Positions 35,542 through 44,620 of a DNA stretch of 56,464 nt are shown piece after piece. The notes below the pieces were generated by a model. It was not told where the DNA came from. It worked only from the letters and a program-made list of their open reading frames with translations, and made no database searches. Position 1 is the stretch's first letter. Each line of letters begins with the position of its first letter. Made by a program: the position numbers and the translations under genes. This DNA is from Lunatimonas salinarum (GTDB lineage Bacteria > Bacteroidota > Bacteroidia > Cytophagales > Cyclobacteriaceae): positions 1 through 56,464 of the forward strand of contig NZ_JACVCV010000023.1 in the NCBI RefSeq assembly GCF_017811155.1, written 5' to 3'.

Positions 35542-35720
35542 TGGCGTTGGTTTAGGTAGACAAACTACGGTATGCGAGGGTAAATTTAAACTTTATTTAT
35601 ATCAACGGAAATAATATCCTGTAATAACGTGGCGGAGGGTTTAGCGGTTATTGGGTTTTTTCCCGAAAATAAGTTAACTTATTTGCAAATTAGCTTCCAC
35701 TTAACACAACCCCAATAGCC

Positions 35721-36665
35721 ATGGCAGCCAACTACGATCACCGGGATATACCTGGAAACCCTTCGACCGCTGCATCAAGCAACGTTAGATTAAACGACCG
35801 CAGCAACGGCCGTCCGCTCAAAATACTTACGGATGATGATTGGGACTTTTGGGTTTCCAATGGATACTTGGTACTTCGCAATGCGGTGCCATTGGAATTT
35901 ACACAGCGTACCGCGAAGTTGCTTTGGGAGTTCGAAGAAAAGGATCCTGAAGATCCCGATACTTGGTATGCTCCCAGCAGGGCCGAAATGAAGATGACGG
36001 AACTCAAAAACAGCGGCATGGTTGAGATTTATAACCATCAGTATCTCTGGGATATACGTCAATATCCCAAGGTCTATGAGACCTTCTGTGATATATGGGG
36101 CAGGGATGAACTGTGGGTTACCATCGATCGGGCCAATCTAAACCTACCTGCCAGGCCAGGATTTGACTTTCTAGGCTTCATTCATTGGGATTATGATCCG
36201 GAAACCAAGCCTCAAAATGTGCAGGGGCTCGTGGCATTGAACGATCAAACTGATGAAAACGTGGGCGGTTTCCAATGTATCCCGGAGCTTTATCGGACAT
36301 ATGACACTTGGAAACTGACGCAGCCGACAAACCGTAATCGCTTTATTCCGGACATCTCTGGTTTTGAGGTCACAAAGGTGCTCTTAAAAGCAGGAGATCT
36401 ATTGATCTTCAACAGTACTTTGCCCCATGGGATCCGTCCAAATCGTAGCAATAACAAGGTACGAATGGCGCAGTATGTATCCATGATGCCAGCCGAAAAC
36501 CACCATAGTGACCTGAGGGATTGGCGAATTAGATCATGGAAAGAACGGCTTACACCTGAGGGGTATGCATTTCCTGGAGATCCCAGAAACTGGGAAAAAA
36601 ACCGGTATCCGCAGGCGGAACTAACTCCACTTGGCAGAAAATTACTTGGCATTGATCTGTGGTAA
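35721..36665 (+). CDS. Phytanoyl-CoA dioxygenase (PhyH)-family oxygenase
   Basis: A 314-aa Fe(II)/2-oxoglutarate-dependent oxygenase-like protein. The metal triad is visible: HWDYD (His and Asp of HxD) and the distal His in LPHGIRPNRS, with the Arg a few residues on for 2-oxoglutarate. The N-terminal part has the family's WVSNGYLVLRNAVP block. The C-terminus carries a 50-residue extension with DWRIRSWKERLTPEGYAFPGDPRNWEK, seen in plant-pathogen-like and Bacteroidota members. No signal peptide. It is convergent with the DUF5916 gene (5 bp between stops). Substrate unknown. Confidence 0.85.
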   Translation: MAANYDHRDIPGNPSTAASSNVRLNDRSNGRPLKILTDDDWDFWVSNGYLVLRNAVPLEFTQRTAKLLWEFEEKDPEDPDTWYAPSRAEMKMTELKNSGMVEIYNHQYLWDIRQYPKVYETFCDIWGRDELWVTIDRANLNLPARPGFDFLGFIHWDYDPETKPQNVQGLVALNDQTDENVGGFQCIPELYRTYDTWKLTQPTNRNRFIPDISGFEVTKVLLKAGDLLIFNSTLPHGIRPNRSNNKVRMAQYVSMMPAENHHSDLRDWRIRSWKERLTPEGYAFPGDPRNWEKNRYPQAELTPLGRKLLGIDLW

Positions 36666-36670
36666 CTACA

Positions 36671-38863
36671 CTACATCGTCCACCAATAGGTAAATTTTAA
36701 AGCTACAGATCGGTTCTTTACGTAAAAAGGGGCCGGAAGGTAATTATCGGTAAACACCAAGAAGATATCAGAAGCCGGCTTGAACCTCCATTGAAACCGC
36801 GTATTGAGGTTGACATTGTTGATCTGCTCGTTATACTGAACAAACGCCGTAAGAAATATGGTATTGGTGAATGTAATGTCTGCCCTTGGCCCTACCAACC
36901 AAAACGAGGTACGTGCCCAAGGTTCCGGCAGGAGGATATTATTGTAATTTGCAGAAAGGGATAACCCAACATAGGGCTGAAAACGGTACCCAACTTCTCC
37001 CATAAAATTGTACCTGTTTCCATTTGCATAGTAGCCTCCGTATTGCGTAGAGGCTGCGTATGTAAACAAGCTTTGGGGCTTGGAAATATACTCTGCACCG
37101 AAATTATACCAATTATGGTCGGTAAATGCATCCAAGGTGTTGCCGCTGAAATTGGTTGGATCGAATGGCGCTTGAAGTAAGATGCGGTTATATTCTCCGA
37201 AAATGGTTAAATCTGCCTGAGTTCTAAACCGGGTTGTATAACCGATCCGGGTAATATTATCCGTCTGATTCAAATCCATATTGTAATAAAGCGACGTGTT
37301 GGCCACGGGACCGTGTCGCAGGATGCGCTTGCTCTTTGGGAAAAACAAATATGCCAAATTGGGATTTACCCGGTAATATCCCACCCTAGGCACAAAGCCT
37401 ACCTCGGCGGTGTATTCCGGAGATACGTACTCGTGACGCCACTCTGCCGTCAATGATCCAGAAGAATACCGTAAATTAGCGGCGTGAACCATTCCATCCC
37501 CTTGACTTCCAGGGCTAAATGATTTTAGCATCATCACTTTTCCTGTCCAAAGGTTGTTGGAGGTTGCCAAATTATACTCTAGCCCCAGGTTACGGTTAAA
37601 ATCTGAATAATTTGCCTGGACTGGTTCGGTGGTGGAAGCCGCATCAAATGCCGTTTTATTGATAAAAATCACACCTATATTAGAGCGCTGCGCGACCCGA
37701 CGCTGCAGGGAAACCACGCTAAAATTCTGCGAGGGCAAACCGGTTTCTTCCACCGCGCCTGTTTGCATATTCATAGCACCTATGCGCCAATCCTTGTTTA
37801 TTTTTCCGCTCAATCTTGCACCAAATTGGATAGGGGCATCCAATCCAATCCTTCTTGAAAAAAACGGCCGAATATTTTCGTAACCAAAATTGGCAAACAG
37901 ATCGCCATTTTCGAGAAAAAACTGCCTTCTCTCCGGAAAAAAGAGTTCAAACCGATCTAAATTTGTCAATTGCCTATCTACCTCTACCTGGGAGAAATCC
38001 GGATTGACTGTCAAGTCTAAATTTAAAGAAGAACTTACAGCAATTTTGGCATCCACACCTACCCTATTCTGGTATCTAGGGTCTGCGTTGTTTTCAAAAT
38101 CGTTAACCGAACCGCCCATAGCATAGGGAATCACTGAAATATTTGCCCCTGCTTCTGGAGGCGCCTGATCCCACATCAAGGAACCGGTATATGCCAAGGA
38201 TGCTGAGGGAAATTGCCTTGGTACCGGTGCCCAGCTGGATTTTTCAGTGGTTTTAAGGTCTAACCTGGAAAAATTAATACCCCATTCCGTGATGCCTTTT
38301 TTGTATCGGATAGACTTAAAAGGTATGGAAGCCTCCCAAATCCATTTATCGTCGTAGTTTTGGACCTTAGACACCCACTTGTTGTCCCAGCTTAGATCCA
38401 CTTTGCCACCTTCGTACATGATGCCGTCCCATTGAGCCCCAGCGGCATTTGCTCCAAAACTAAATCCGTTGGTTTGATCGTCAAACGGATCCATGAACAG
38501 CAAAAAATTATCATTTTTCCCAAAGGAAAAATCGCGGCGCAGAGATTCCACGTAATAAGGTCCGGGAACCGCATGAAAGTTGATCACGAGTATGTACAAA
38601 TTCTGATCATCATAGGTCATTCGCACATCTGTCCTAACTTGCGAAAAGCTGGTATCCATGGGCAGAATCATGTAAAAGTCAGTAGCTACGTCTGCATCAG
38701 CCCAGCCCTGCTCGTCCATCACTCCATCTACCTGGATTGGTGAAGAGGATTGCTTTATGGGCAATTGGTATTGCGCATTTATCTTTTGGCCAAATGCCTC
38801 GGAAGCAAACAAGCTCAGAAGCACTACGGGTAATAATGCGCTTAAACGCCAAATAATGTTCAT
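36671..38863 (-). CDS. DUF5916 outer-membrane protein with N-terminal carbohydrate-binding-like domain
   Basis: A 730-aa protein: signal peptide (LLPVVLLSLFASEAFG), a CBM9-like domain (about 40-230, PIQVDGVMDEQGWADADVATDF, VRMTYDDQNLYILVI), and a C-terminal DUF5916 beta-barrel (FPERRQFFLENGDLF, FSRRIGLDAPIQFGARLSGK) ending in ALKFTYWW-type strands. Such proteins are common in marine Bacteroidota and probably lie in the outer membrane; function is unknown, though binding of sugars is suspected from the CBM9-like part. Confidence 0.9.
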   Translation of the reverse strand: MNIIWRLSALLPVVLLSLFASEAFGQKINAQYQLPIKQSSSPIQVDGVMDEQGWADADVATDFYMILPMDTSFSQVRTDVRMTYDDQNLYILVINFHAVPGPYYVESLRRDFSFGKNDNFLLFMDPFDDQTNGFSFGANAAGAQWDGIMYEGGKVDLSWDNKWVSKVQNYDDKWIWEASIPFKSIRYKKGITEWGINFSRLDLKTTEKSSWAPVPRQFPSASLAYTGSLMWDQAPPEAGANISVIPYAMGGSVNDFENNADPRYQNRVGVDAKIAVSSSLNLDLTVNPDFSQVEVDRQLTNLDRFELFFPERRQFFLENGDLFANFGYENIRPFFSRRIGLDAPIQFGARLSGKINKDWRIGAMNMQTGAVEETGLPSQNFSVVSLQRRVAQRSNIGVIFINKTAFDAASTTEPVQANYSDFNRNLGLEYNLATSNNLWTGKVMMLKSFSPGSQGDGMVHAANLRYSSGSLTAEWRHEYVSPEYTAEVGFVPRVGYYRVNPNLAYLFFPKSKRILRHGPVANTSLYYNMDLNQTDNITRIGYTTRFRTQADLTIFGEYNRILLQAPFDPTNFSGNTLDAFTDHNWYNFGAEYISKPQSLFTYAASTQYGGYYANGNRYNFMGEVGYRFQPYVGLSLSANYNNILLPEPWARTSFWLVGPRADITFTNTIFLTAFVQYNEQINNVNLNTRFQWRFKPASDIFLVFTDNYLPAPFYVKNRSVALKFTYWWTM

Positions 38864-39058
38864 AAGATTTTCCCTAGGATGAAAAGGAGCGCAAGTTTAA
38901 TGAATTTATATTAGGCAAAACGGACGGGGCAAGGAAAACTGCCATCCTACTGGAACAAATGATCCATGTTACCCTGAAATAAGTCCGCAAGTTGGCGAAT
39001 TCAACAGAAGTAAGTGCAGCTAATTTTATTTTCCGCTAAAATCAGTTTTGAACGGAGA

Positions 39059-40252
39059 TTACCTTTGTGTTACGGTTTGGCTTACCTTGCCGGTGGATTT
39101 GTGTTTTAAGATCAACTTATGATCACCGTTTGGAAGTATCTCGCGCTTTATAAGGTAATGATTTTCGTCGTATTCGATGAACCCGCTCGTTTGAACGTCT
39201 CCTTCCTTGCCGCGCCAAATATCCAATAATACCGGTTCCCATTTTTTTGATTTGGCTGATAATAAGGCTGCGTCTAATATCGCATTTACCACATAGCCAT
39301 CGTAAAATGTTTCCAATGGCTCACTTCCATTTTCCAGAGAATCAAACATATCGGTAAACATGTGGGGATACCCTAGTTCATGGGCTTCGTCACCCACCGG
39401 AAACAACCAGCCAGCATCTGATTCAGCCTTCTCCGCCACGTAACCACCTGCTTTACCCGTAGTGAACATTTCAAAGCCCGTTCGGAGGAAGCTGTTTAAC
39501 CAGACTGTCCCCTCGGTACCCATCACTTCGTCGCGCAGGTCCATGCCTCCTCTAAAGGTCCAACTAACCTCGAATTGACCGATCGCCCCATTTGCATATC
39601 GCACCAGGCCGATTGCGTGATCCTCCGCATCAATGGGATGTACCTGCGTATCGGCCCAACACATCACCTCTATCGGCTTGATATCCTTTCCAATGAAATT
39701 ACGTCCTATTTCCACACAATGGCAGCCCAGATCGATGATGGCACCCCCCCCGGACTTTTCCTTGTCCCAAAACCAATCGCTATGCGGGCCGGGATGGGCT
39801 TCCCTGGACTTCGTCCAAAGTATCCTCCCCAAGCTACCCTCCTGCACACTTTTCAGCGCTTTCAAAAATTTCGGCGTATAACACAAGTCTTCCAAGTAGC
39901 CACCAAATACCCCGGCACGCTCCACTGCTGCAAGCATTTCTTTGGCTTCCTGTGCGTTTCTACCTAGAGGCTTGGTACAAAGAACCGGCTTCTTTGCTGC
40001 GGCACAGGCTAACACTGCCTCCAAATGCCGATGGTTTGGCAACGCAATAAGCACCACTTCGGTGTCGGGATGATCAATGGCAGTCCGCATATCCGAGGTA
40101 AAATGTGCTAGCCCATAGTCCGCAGCAAACCGTTCTGCATTTGCCTCTGTAGGAGAATAAACAAGGTGAATGTGGTCTTTTCTCCGCTGTGCGTGCAGGG
40201 AATCGGCATAAAATCGGGCGATAAAACCCGAGCCCAACATGGCTATCTTCAT
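39059..40252 (-). CDS. Gfo/Idh/MocA-family oxidoreductase
   Basis: A 397-aa NAD(P)-dependent dehydrogenase. The N-terminal Rossmann fold starts [17 protein letters not shown]; the usual EKP signature is CTKPLGRN here. The C-terminal sugar-binding-like domain has [18 protein letters not shown] with the catalytic Asp and His. These enzymes oxidise or reduce sugars, inositols or related compounds. A 60-residue C-terminal tail (after [15 protein letters not shown]) is an extra. The PhyH gene upstream lies 29 bp away on the same strand, so they are probably one operon. Confidence 0.9.
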   Translation of the reverse strand: MKIAMLGSGFIARFYADSLHAQRRKDHIHLVYSPTEANAERFAADYGLAHFTSDMRTAIDHPDTEVVLIALPNHRHLEAVLACAAAKKPVLCTKPLGRNAQEAKEMLAAVERAGVFGGYLEDLCYTPKFLKALKSVQEGSLGRILWTKSREAHPGPHSDWFWDKEKSGGGAIIDLGCHCVEIGRNFIGKDIKPIEVMCWADTQVHPIDAEDHAIGLVRYANGAIGQFEVSWTFRGGMDLRDEVMGTEGTVWLNSFLRTGFEMFTTGKAGGYVAEKAESDAGWLFPVGDEAHELGYPHMFTDMFDSLENGSEPLETFYDGYVVNAILDAALLSAKSKKWEPVLLDIWRGKEGDVQTSGFIEYDENHYLIKREILPNGDHKLILKHKSTGKVSQTVTQR

Positions 40253-40281
40253 CTATTTCTTATTTTTCAGCTGTCTATAAA

Positions 40282-41145
40282 TTACTTTACCTTTACATCC
40301 GATTCCCACCCGGTACCCTTCAATGCCGGGTCTCTGTCTTTGGTCAGGAAATCCGCCTTAGAAAGGGATTCTACCTCCCACTCAGTAACGGCCTGGTCGG
40401 GCACGGTTTCCAAAGGAACCTTCCAGGCAGGGGATTTCTCGCTGTAAGCTAAATTGTCCAACGTATTGTAGCAGGCTATCAAAGACCACCGGGGGTGGTC
40501 GGAGAGGTTTGCCTCCGATCGGTGTAAAATATTGCTGTGAAAAAACAAGGCATCACCCGGGTTTAGTTCGCAGTATACTAACTCCATGGTCTTTAGTGCA
40601 TTTTCGACCATGACCATGTCCGCCCCTACCTGTTCACCGGCAAATCCATGATTTAGCCGCCCCATGCGGTGGGATCCCTTGATTACCTGGAGACAGCCGT
40701 TTTGCCTATTGGCCTCGGTGAGTGCGATCATGACGCTCATCATCCGATCGGGGAAAATGAACTGGTTCTTATACCAGTAACCGTAATCCTGATGCCACTC
40801 CCAAGCACCACCTACCTTGGGTTCCTTCTGCATCAGCTTGGAGTGAAAATGACATACCGGTGAATCTCCACCCATCAGCTGATGAACCCGATGCACCATC
40901 TTCTCTGTTCGCACTAAGTAACCAAAGGGATCTTTGCCGGGAGTAAACCAAAGAGAGAGACGTGTCTTTTTGCCGGATTGATCGTTGAGATCCATCGCAT
41001 TGGTGCGCATGGCATCATCCTCTAGGGCTACACTGTAAAGACGGTCTACCTCTTTCCTCGAACAAAAATTTCGAACTATCAAATATCCATCCCGCTGATA
41101 TTGCTGCATCTGCTCTGGATTAAAGGGGAATTTGGGTTTATTCAT
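40282..41145 (-). CDS. Second PhyH-family Fe(II)/2-oxoglutarate oxygenase
   Basis: A 287-aa oxygenase. The metal motif HQDYGYW (HxD), the distal His in HSNILHRSEAN and the 2-oxoglutarate Arg in HPRWSLIACY are present, as is the N-terminal YQRDGYLIVRNF block. The layout resembles ectoine-hydroxylase and phytanoyl-CoA-dioxygenase members. It is followed at 29 bp by the Gfo/Idh/MocA gene, which suggests a two-step oxidation of a small polyol or sugar-like compound; this is inference. Not closely similar to the other PhyH in the window apart from the motif residues. Confidence 0.9.
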   Translation of the reverse strand: MNKPKFPFNPEQMQQYQRDGYLIVRNFCSRKEVDRLYSVALEDDAMRTNAMDLNDQSGKKTRLSLWFTPGKDPFGYLVRTEKMVHRVHQLMGGDSPVCHFHSKLMQKEPKVGGAWEWHQDYGYWYKNQFIFPDRMMSVMIALTEANRQNGCLQVIKGSHRMGRLNHGFAGEQVGADMVMVENALKTMELVYCELNPGDALFFHSNILHRSEANLSDHPRWSLIACYNTLDNLAYSEKSPAWKVPLETVPDQAVTEWEVESLSKADFLTKDRDPALKGTGWESDVKVK

Positions 41146-41281
41146 TTTCCGTAAAGGGTTATTGGCCTCCCAAGCTGCATACCGCTAAGTAGACAGCGTT
41201 GATTTGGTCGGTATGCCGGACATAGTTTCGACTAAAGTTAACTATTATTCAAAGAATCTCAAATCCCAACTTGTGCTCTTT

Positions 41282-41289
41282 TATATTTG
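41282..41289 (+). promoter_or_regulatory. Bacteroidota -7 element (TATATTTG) before the VLRF1 gene
   Basis: Exact TAnnTTTG. Its last bases are also the TTG codon at 41287 that a naive start call would choose, so transcription should begin after that codon and the true start is downstream (GTG at 41317). Confidence 0.55.
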
Positions 41290-41316
41290 GGGCAGCATTC
41301 GCTTAAATTACACGCT

Positions 41317-42021
41317 GTGATTCACCATTTAATTCCAGAGAATGATGTCATTCGATTGCATGAATTGCTTTGCGCAAGAAACTGGATCGGTGACTACAAC
41401 GCCGAGAAGCATCAAATCCGATATGAACTGCAGGACTGCACCCTCTTCCTACGCTTACCACTGCAGGTAGTCTATCCAATAAACCCGCTAACACAAAGCC
41501 TTCAGGTTTTAAACTACGTGTTGGTCATGGTGGAATCTGGTTTGGCGGCAACGGGGTACTTTGAAGACAGTGAAACAGTGCATCACAAAGTATTTCGGGC
41601 TTACATGGTACGAAAGAAACAAGGAAAAAGCCAACTCAAACACTTGAAAACAAAAGGAAAGTCCCGCGCAGGATCACGGGTGCGACTAGCCGAATCCCTG
41701 CAGTTCTTTTCCGAAATCAATGAACAACTGACTGCCTACCTGGCCAATAACCGAGTCGATAAAATTGCAGTTTCCCTATCCAAAACGCTGTTACCTTACT
41801 TTTTTGGGGCAAAGGTTCCGCCTCCTTTTGACAAGTCTGACCCTAGAATCTACGAGATTCCAAAGCACATTCCAGATTGCAACTACGAAAACCTTATGCA
41901 AGCCCATTGGTTTTTACGAAAGGGGGAGTTAAAATACCCTAGCGCCCTATCGTCTACGGTAGATCAGTTATTAACACAACTCCGTCCAATGGAGGACGAT
42001 AACGAATTGGATGATTGGTGA
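41317..42021 (+). CDS. Bacteroidota VLRF1 (Vms1/ANKZF1-like) release-factor-domain protein
   Basis: A 234-aa protein, taken from the GTG at 41317 because the TTG at 41287 sits within the -7 promoter element. Its central and C-terminal part matches the VLRF1 domain of yeast Vms1 and human ANKZF1: HHKVFRAYMVRKKQGKSQ, then GKSRAGSRVRLAESLQFF, then LLPYFFGAKVPPPFDKSDPR and IYEIPKHIPD, in the same order as the human protein (HKTFHRYVVR, RGTAQ, SAGANLRRYNE, LFFGGKGAP, GDPRLWDIP). The catalytic-loop Gln of GxxQ is present (about residue 106). Eukaryotic VLRF1 proteins cleave peptidyl-tRNA on stalled 60S subunits. No ankyrin repeats or zinc finger are present. The bacterial role is unproven; ribosome rescue is inference. 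Confidence 0.85.
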   Translation: MIHHLIPENDVIRLHELLCARNWIGDYNAEKHQIRYELQDCTLFLRLPLQVVYPINPLTQSLQVLNYVLVMVESGLAATGYFEDSETVHHKVFRAYMVRKKQGKSQLKHLKTKGKSRAGSRVRLAESLQFFSEINEQLTAYLANNRVDKIAVSLSKTLLPYFFGAKVPPPFDKSDPRIYEIPKHIPDCNYENLMQAHWFLRKGELKYPSALSSTVDQLLTQLRPMEDDNELDDW

Positions 42022-42057
42022 AAAATACCCCTGGAAATTTTCACGTTGAAAAAAAAA

Positions 42058-42086
42058 TTTGATACGCTACTTTGTGGCTATCTTTA
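42058..42086 (+). promoter_or_regulatory. Promoter candidate for lhgO
   Basis: TTTG at 42058-42061 and TATCTTTA at 42079-42086 with a 17-bp spacer, slightly shorter than the usual 19, in the 84-bp gap before lhgO. Confidence 0.45.
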
Positions 42087-42105
42087 GCCTGAAATTACAA
42101 TTAGG

Positions 42106-43314
42106 ATGAAATACGACATAGCGATTATCGGAGGCGGAATCGTCGGACTGGCTACCGGACTGAAAATAAAGCGGACAAACCCGAAGATTTCCGTGGTGGT
42201 TTTGGAAAAGGAAAAGGAAGTTGCCAAACATCAGACCGGAAATAACAGTGGAGTGATCCATTCCGGCCTTTATTATAAGCCCGGCAGCCTGAAAGCAACC
42301 AACTGCATAAACGGATACCATCAGCTAATCCGTTTTTGCGAGGAAGAATCCATTCCCTTTGAGATTACCGGAAAGGTGGTCGTAGCTACCAAAAAGGAGC
42401 AAATCCCTCTCCTGAACAACCTATTGCAGCGCGGTCTCGAAAATGGCTTGGTTGGAAGCCGGGCGATCACTTTGGATGAACTAAAGGAATACGAACCTTA
42501 CTGCCATGGGGTGGCTGCGCTTCATATTCCGCAGACGGGCATTGTGGATTATAAAAAAGTGGCGCAAGTATATGCCCGAAAATTTCAGGAACTCGGTGGA
42601 GAACTGCTCTTAGGCCATGCTGCGAAGGACATTCTGTCCACACCCACCGGAGTGGAAATCATCCACGATTCGGGAACCACATCTGCCAGACTGCTAGTCA
42701 ATTGCGCCGGTCTCTATGCAGATAAGATCGCCGAAATGCAGCAGAAGTCTCCCCTAAATCTTCGAATTATTCCGTTTAGAGGGGAATACTATAAGATTAA
42801 GAAAGAACGCGAATATTTGGTTAAAAACCTCATATACCCCGTTCCGGATCCGAACTTCCCTTTTTTGGGAGTGCATTTTACACGCATGGCTAAGGGGGGT
42901 GTGGAGGCAGGTCCGAATGCCGTCCTCGCATTTAAAAAGGAGGGATATCGTAAGTCTGACTTCAACCTAAAGGAATTTATGGAGTCAATTACCTGGCCTG
43001 GTTTACAGAAGGTAGCCAGAAAATATTGGAAAACAGGCCTTGGAGAATATAAACGGTCTTTCTCAAAGCACGCCTTTACCATGGCCCTACAGGAGTTGAT
43101 TCCGGATATACAGGAAACAGACCTAGTAGAAGGTGGCGCCGGGGTTCGGGCCCAAGCTTGCGACCGGTCGGGCGGATTGGTAGACGATTTTGTGATCACG
43201 GAAAACAGTGGCAGCATCCATGTCTTAAATGCGCCATCACCGGCGGCTACCAGTTCCCTGTCTATCGGAGATACCGTCAGTGAGTTGGCGTTAAAGCGGC
43301 TTGATCCGAAATAA
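42106..43314 (+). CDS. lhgO: L-2-hydroxyglutarate oxidase
   Basis: FAD-dependent oxidase that clears L-2-hydroxyglutarate to 2-oxoglutarate. The 402-aa protein has the dinucleotide-binding start DIAIIGGGIVGLATGL, the family block HQTGNNSGVIHSGLYYKPGS in part (GNNSGVIHSGLYY) and the C-terminal FAD block GGAGVRAQACDRSGGLVDDF. Length and layout are typical of LhgO/YgaF. Its 3' end overlaps the convergent yheT-like gene by 38 bp. Confidence 0.95.
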   Translation: MKYDIAIIGGGIVGLATGLKIKRTNPKISVVVLEKEKEVAKHQTGNNSGVIHSGLYYKPGSLKATNCINGYHQLIRFCEEESIPFEITGKVVVATKKEQIPLLNNLLQRGLENGLVGSRAITLDELKEYEPYCHGVAALHIPQTGIVDYKKVAQVYARKFQELGGELLLGHAAKDILSTPTGVEIIHDSGTTSARLLVNCAGLYADKIAEMQQKSPLNLRIIPFRGEYYKIKKEREYLVKNLIYPVPDPNFPFLGVHFTRMAKGGVEAGPNAVLAFKKEGYRKSDFNLKEFMESITWPGLQKVARKYWKTGLGEYKRSFSKHAFTMALQELIPDIQETDLVEGGAGVRAQACDRSGGLVDDFVITENSGSIHVLNAPSPAATSSLSIGDTVSELALKRLDPK

Positions 43315-44263
43315 ATTCCCATACCCGTCTTTCGGACCAGGTAAACTCCCGCCCACTAACCATAAAGCCGGTATGTCCACCTCTTTTTGGCATTTCCAAA
43401 AACAAATGTGGATGGTTTTCTGCCATCGCTTCGGGATAACAAGCTCCTTCTAAAAGAGGATCGTTCAGCGCATTTATAATCAAGGTCGGGACTTGAATCT
43501 GTTCCATCCATCGGTCTGCACTGACAGATCGGTAAAAATCGTCCGCATCTCTAAATCCATGTAGACGGGCTGTGAAGTGCGTATCAAAGGTGTCAAAATC
43601 CTGCACACGATCCAATAGTTGCAGATCGATTAGATCCGGATATTGTAGGGCTTTGCGGCGGACTTTGGATTTGAGTTTCCCTAAAAATCGGTTTTTGTAA
43701 AATCGGTTTGACCGGTAGCGTAATGTGGCTGCACTCGCAGGTAGATTGCAGGGAGTCGAATACACAGCTGCCGCCTTAATAATGGATGGAAGATCCGAAG
43801 CTTGCTCACCTAAATACTTCAATGTCTGCGCACCACCCATACTTATACCACTCAGATAGAGTTCATTATACTTATTCAATGAAAGTACATGTTTAACGAC
43901 TAAATGAAGGTCATCGGAGCATCCGTGGTGATACAAGACTGGTTTGAGATTCATTTCACCACTGCAGGATCGATTATTCCATACCAGCACATCCATACCT
44001 TTCGAGTTAAAAAGTTTGGCTAGTCCCTTGGCATAGTGGCGATCAGACCCACCTTCCAGCCCATGCGAAACGATCAGTAGCCTGTCCGAACCTACAATCG
44101 CCCAATCCAAGTCCAAAAAGTCGCCATCTTCTGTATTTATCCGCTCCCGGACATAGGATAGGTCTGCCACCTTTCGAAATAAGCTTGGAATGATGGTCTC
44201 AAAATGACCATTGAGGCAATAGGCTGGCGGTCCTTGATAGGATGAATGTTTGACTAAAGGCAT
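43277..44263 (-). CDS. YheT-family alpha/beta hydrolase
   Basis: A 328-aa hydrolase. The nucleophile elbow is GISMGGAQT (Ser), the acid is in NALNDPLLE and the His in RGGHTGF. Opening block YCLNGHFETIIPSLFR and LIVSHGLEGGSDRHYAKGLA are characteristic of YheT/EMB8-type enzymes, which are probably esterases of small or lipid substrates. The start ATG overlaps the stop of the Hpt-like gene by 1 bp (TAATG), and the 3' end overlaps lhgO by 38 bp. Confidence 0.9.
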   Translation of the reverse strand: MPLVKHSSYQGPPAYCLNGHFETIIPSLFRKVADLSYVRERINTEDGDFLDLDWAIVGSDRLLIVSHGLEGGSDRHYAKGLAKLFNSKGMDVLVWNNRSCSGEMNLKPVLYHHGCSDDLHLVVKHVLSLNKYNELYLSGISMGGAQTLKYLGEQASDLPSIIKAAAVYSTPCNLPASAATLRYRSNRFYKNRFLGKLKSKVRRKALQYPDLIDLQLLDRVQDFDTFDTHFTARLHGFRDADDFYRSVSADRWMEQIQVPTLIINALNDPLLEGACYPEAMAENHPHLFLEMPKRGGHTGFMVSGREFTWSERRVWEFISDQAALTPTH

Positions 44264-44616
44264 TATAGACGGCTTTCCACTTCCTCTAGCAAGTCCTGTG
44301 TATTTTGCATAAATTTCGCCAAGTGATCCGTCAGATCTTGATCCAATCCACCGGCACCCCCGATCAGTCTTTTTCCTTCGCTCAAGGTACGGTTGACAAC
44401 CTCCAAGCCAAACAAAAACAACGTAGGCTTTATTTTGTGCCTCGCCTGCCGAATCAAATCCGGGTTTTTTTGGGTGATACCCTTGGAATAGGTTTCCCTT
44501 AATTCCTTTACCGCTACCACAATAGCTTGAAACAGCTGCGTGCGAAATTCCTCGTCACCTTCAACCATGTCCTCAACCTTCTCATAGTCGATATGCCGTA
44601 AGTCCGGTACCATCAT
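44263..44616 (-). CDS. Small Hpt-like helical protein
   Basis: About 117 aa, starting at the first of two adjacent ATG codons (MMVPDLRHIDYEKV), 4 bp after the flavoprotein gene; the more upstream start lies inside that gene. All-helical, with a His in RQARHKIKPTLFLFGLEVV, which resembles the phospho-acceptor helix of histidine phosphotransfer domains (HxLKGSS...G). No receiver or kinase is nearby, so an Hpt role is suggestive only. The 1-bp overlap with yheT and 4-bp gap to the flavoprotein gene show a three-gene operon. Confidence 0.65.
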   Translation of the reverse strand: MMVPDLRHIDYEKVEDMVEGDEEFRTQLFQAIVVAVKELRETYSKGITQKNPDLIRQARHKIKPTLFLFGLEVVNRTLSEGKRLIGGAGGLDQDLTDHLAKFMQNTQDLLEEVESRL

Positions 44617-44620
44617 GTTT

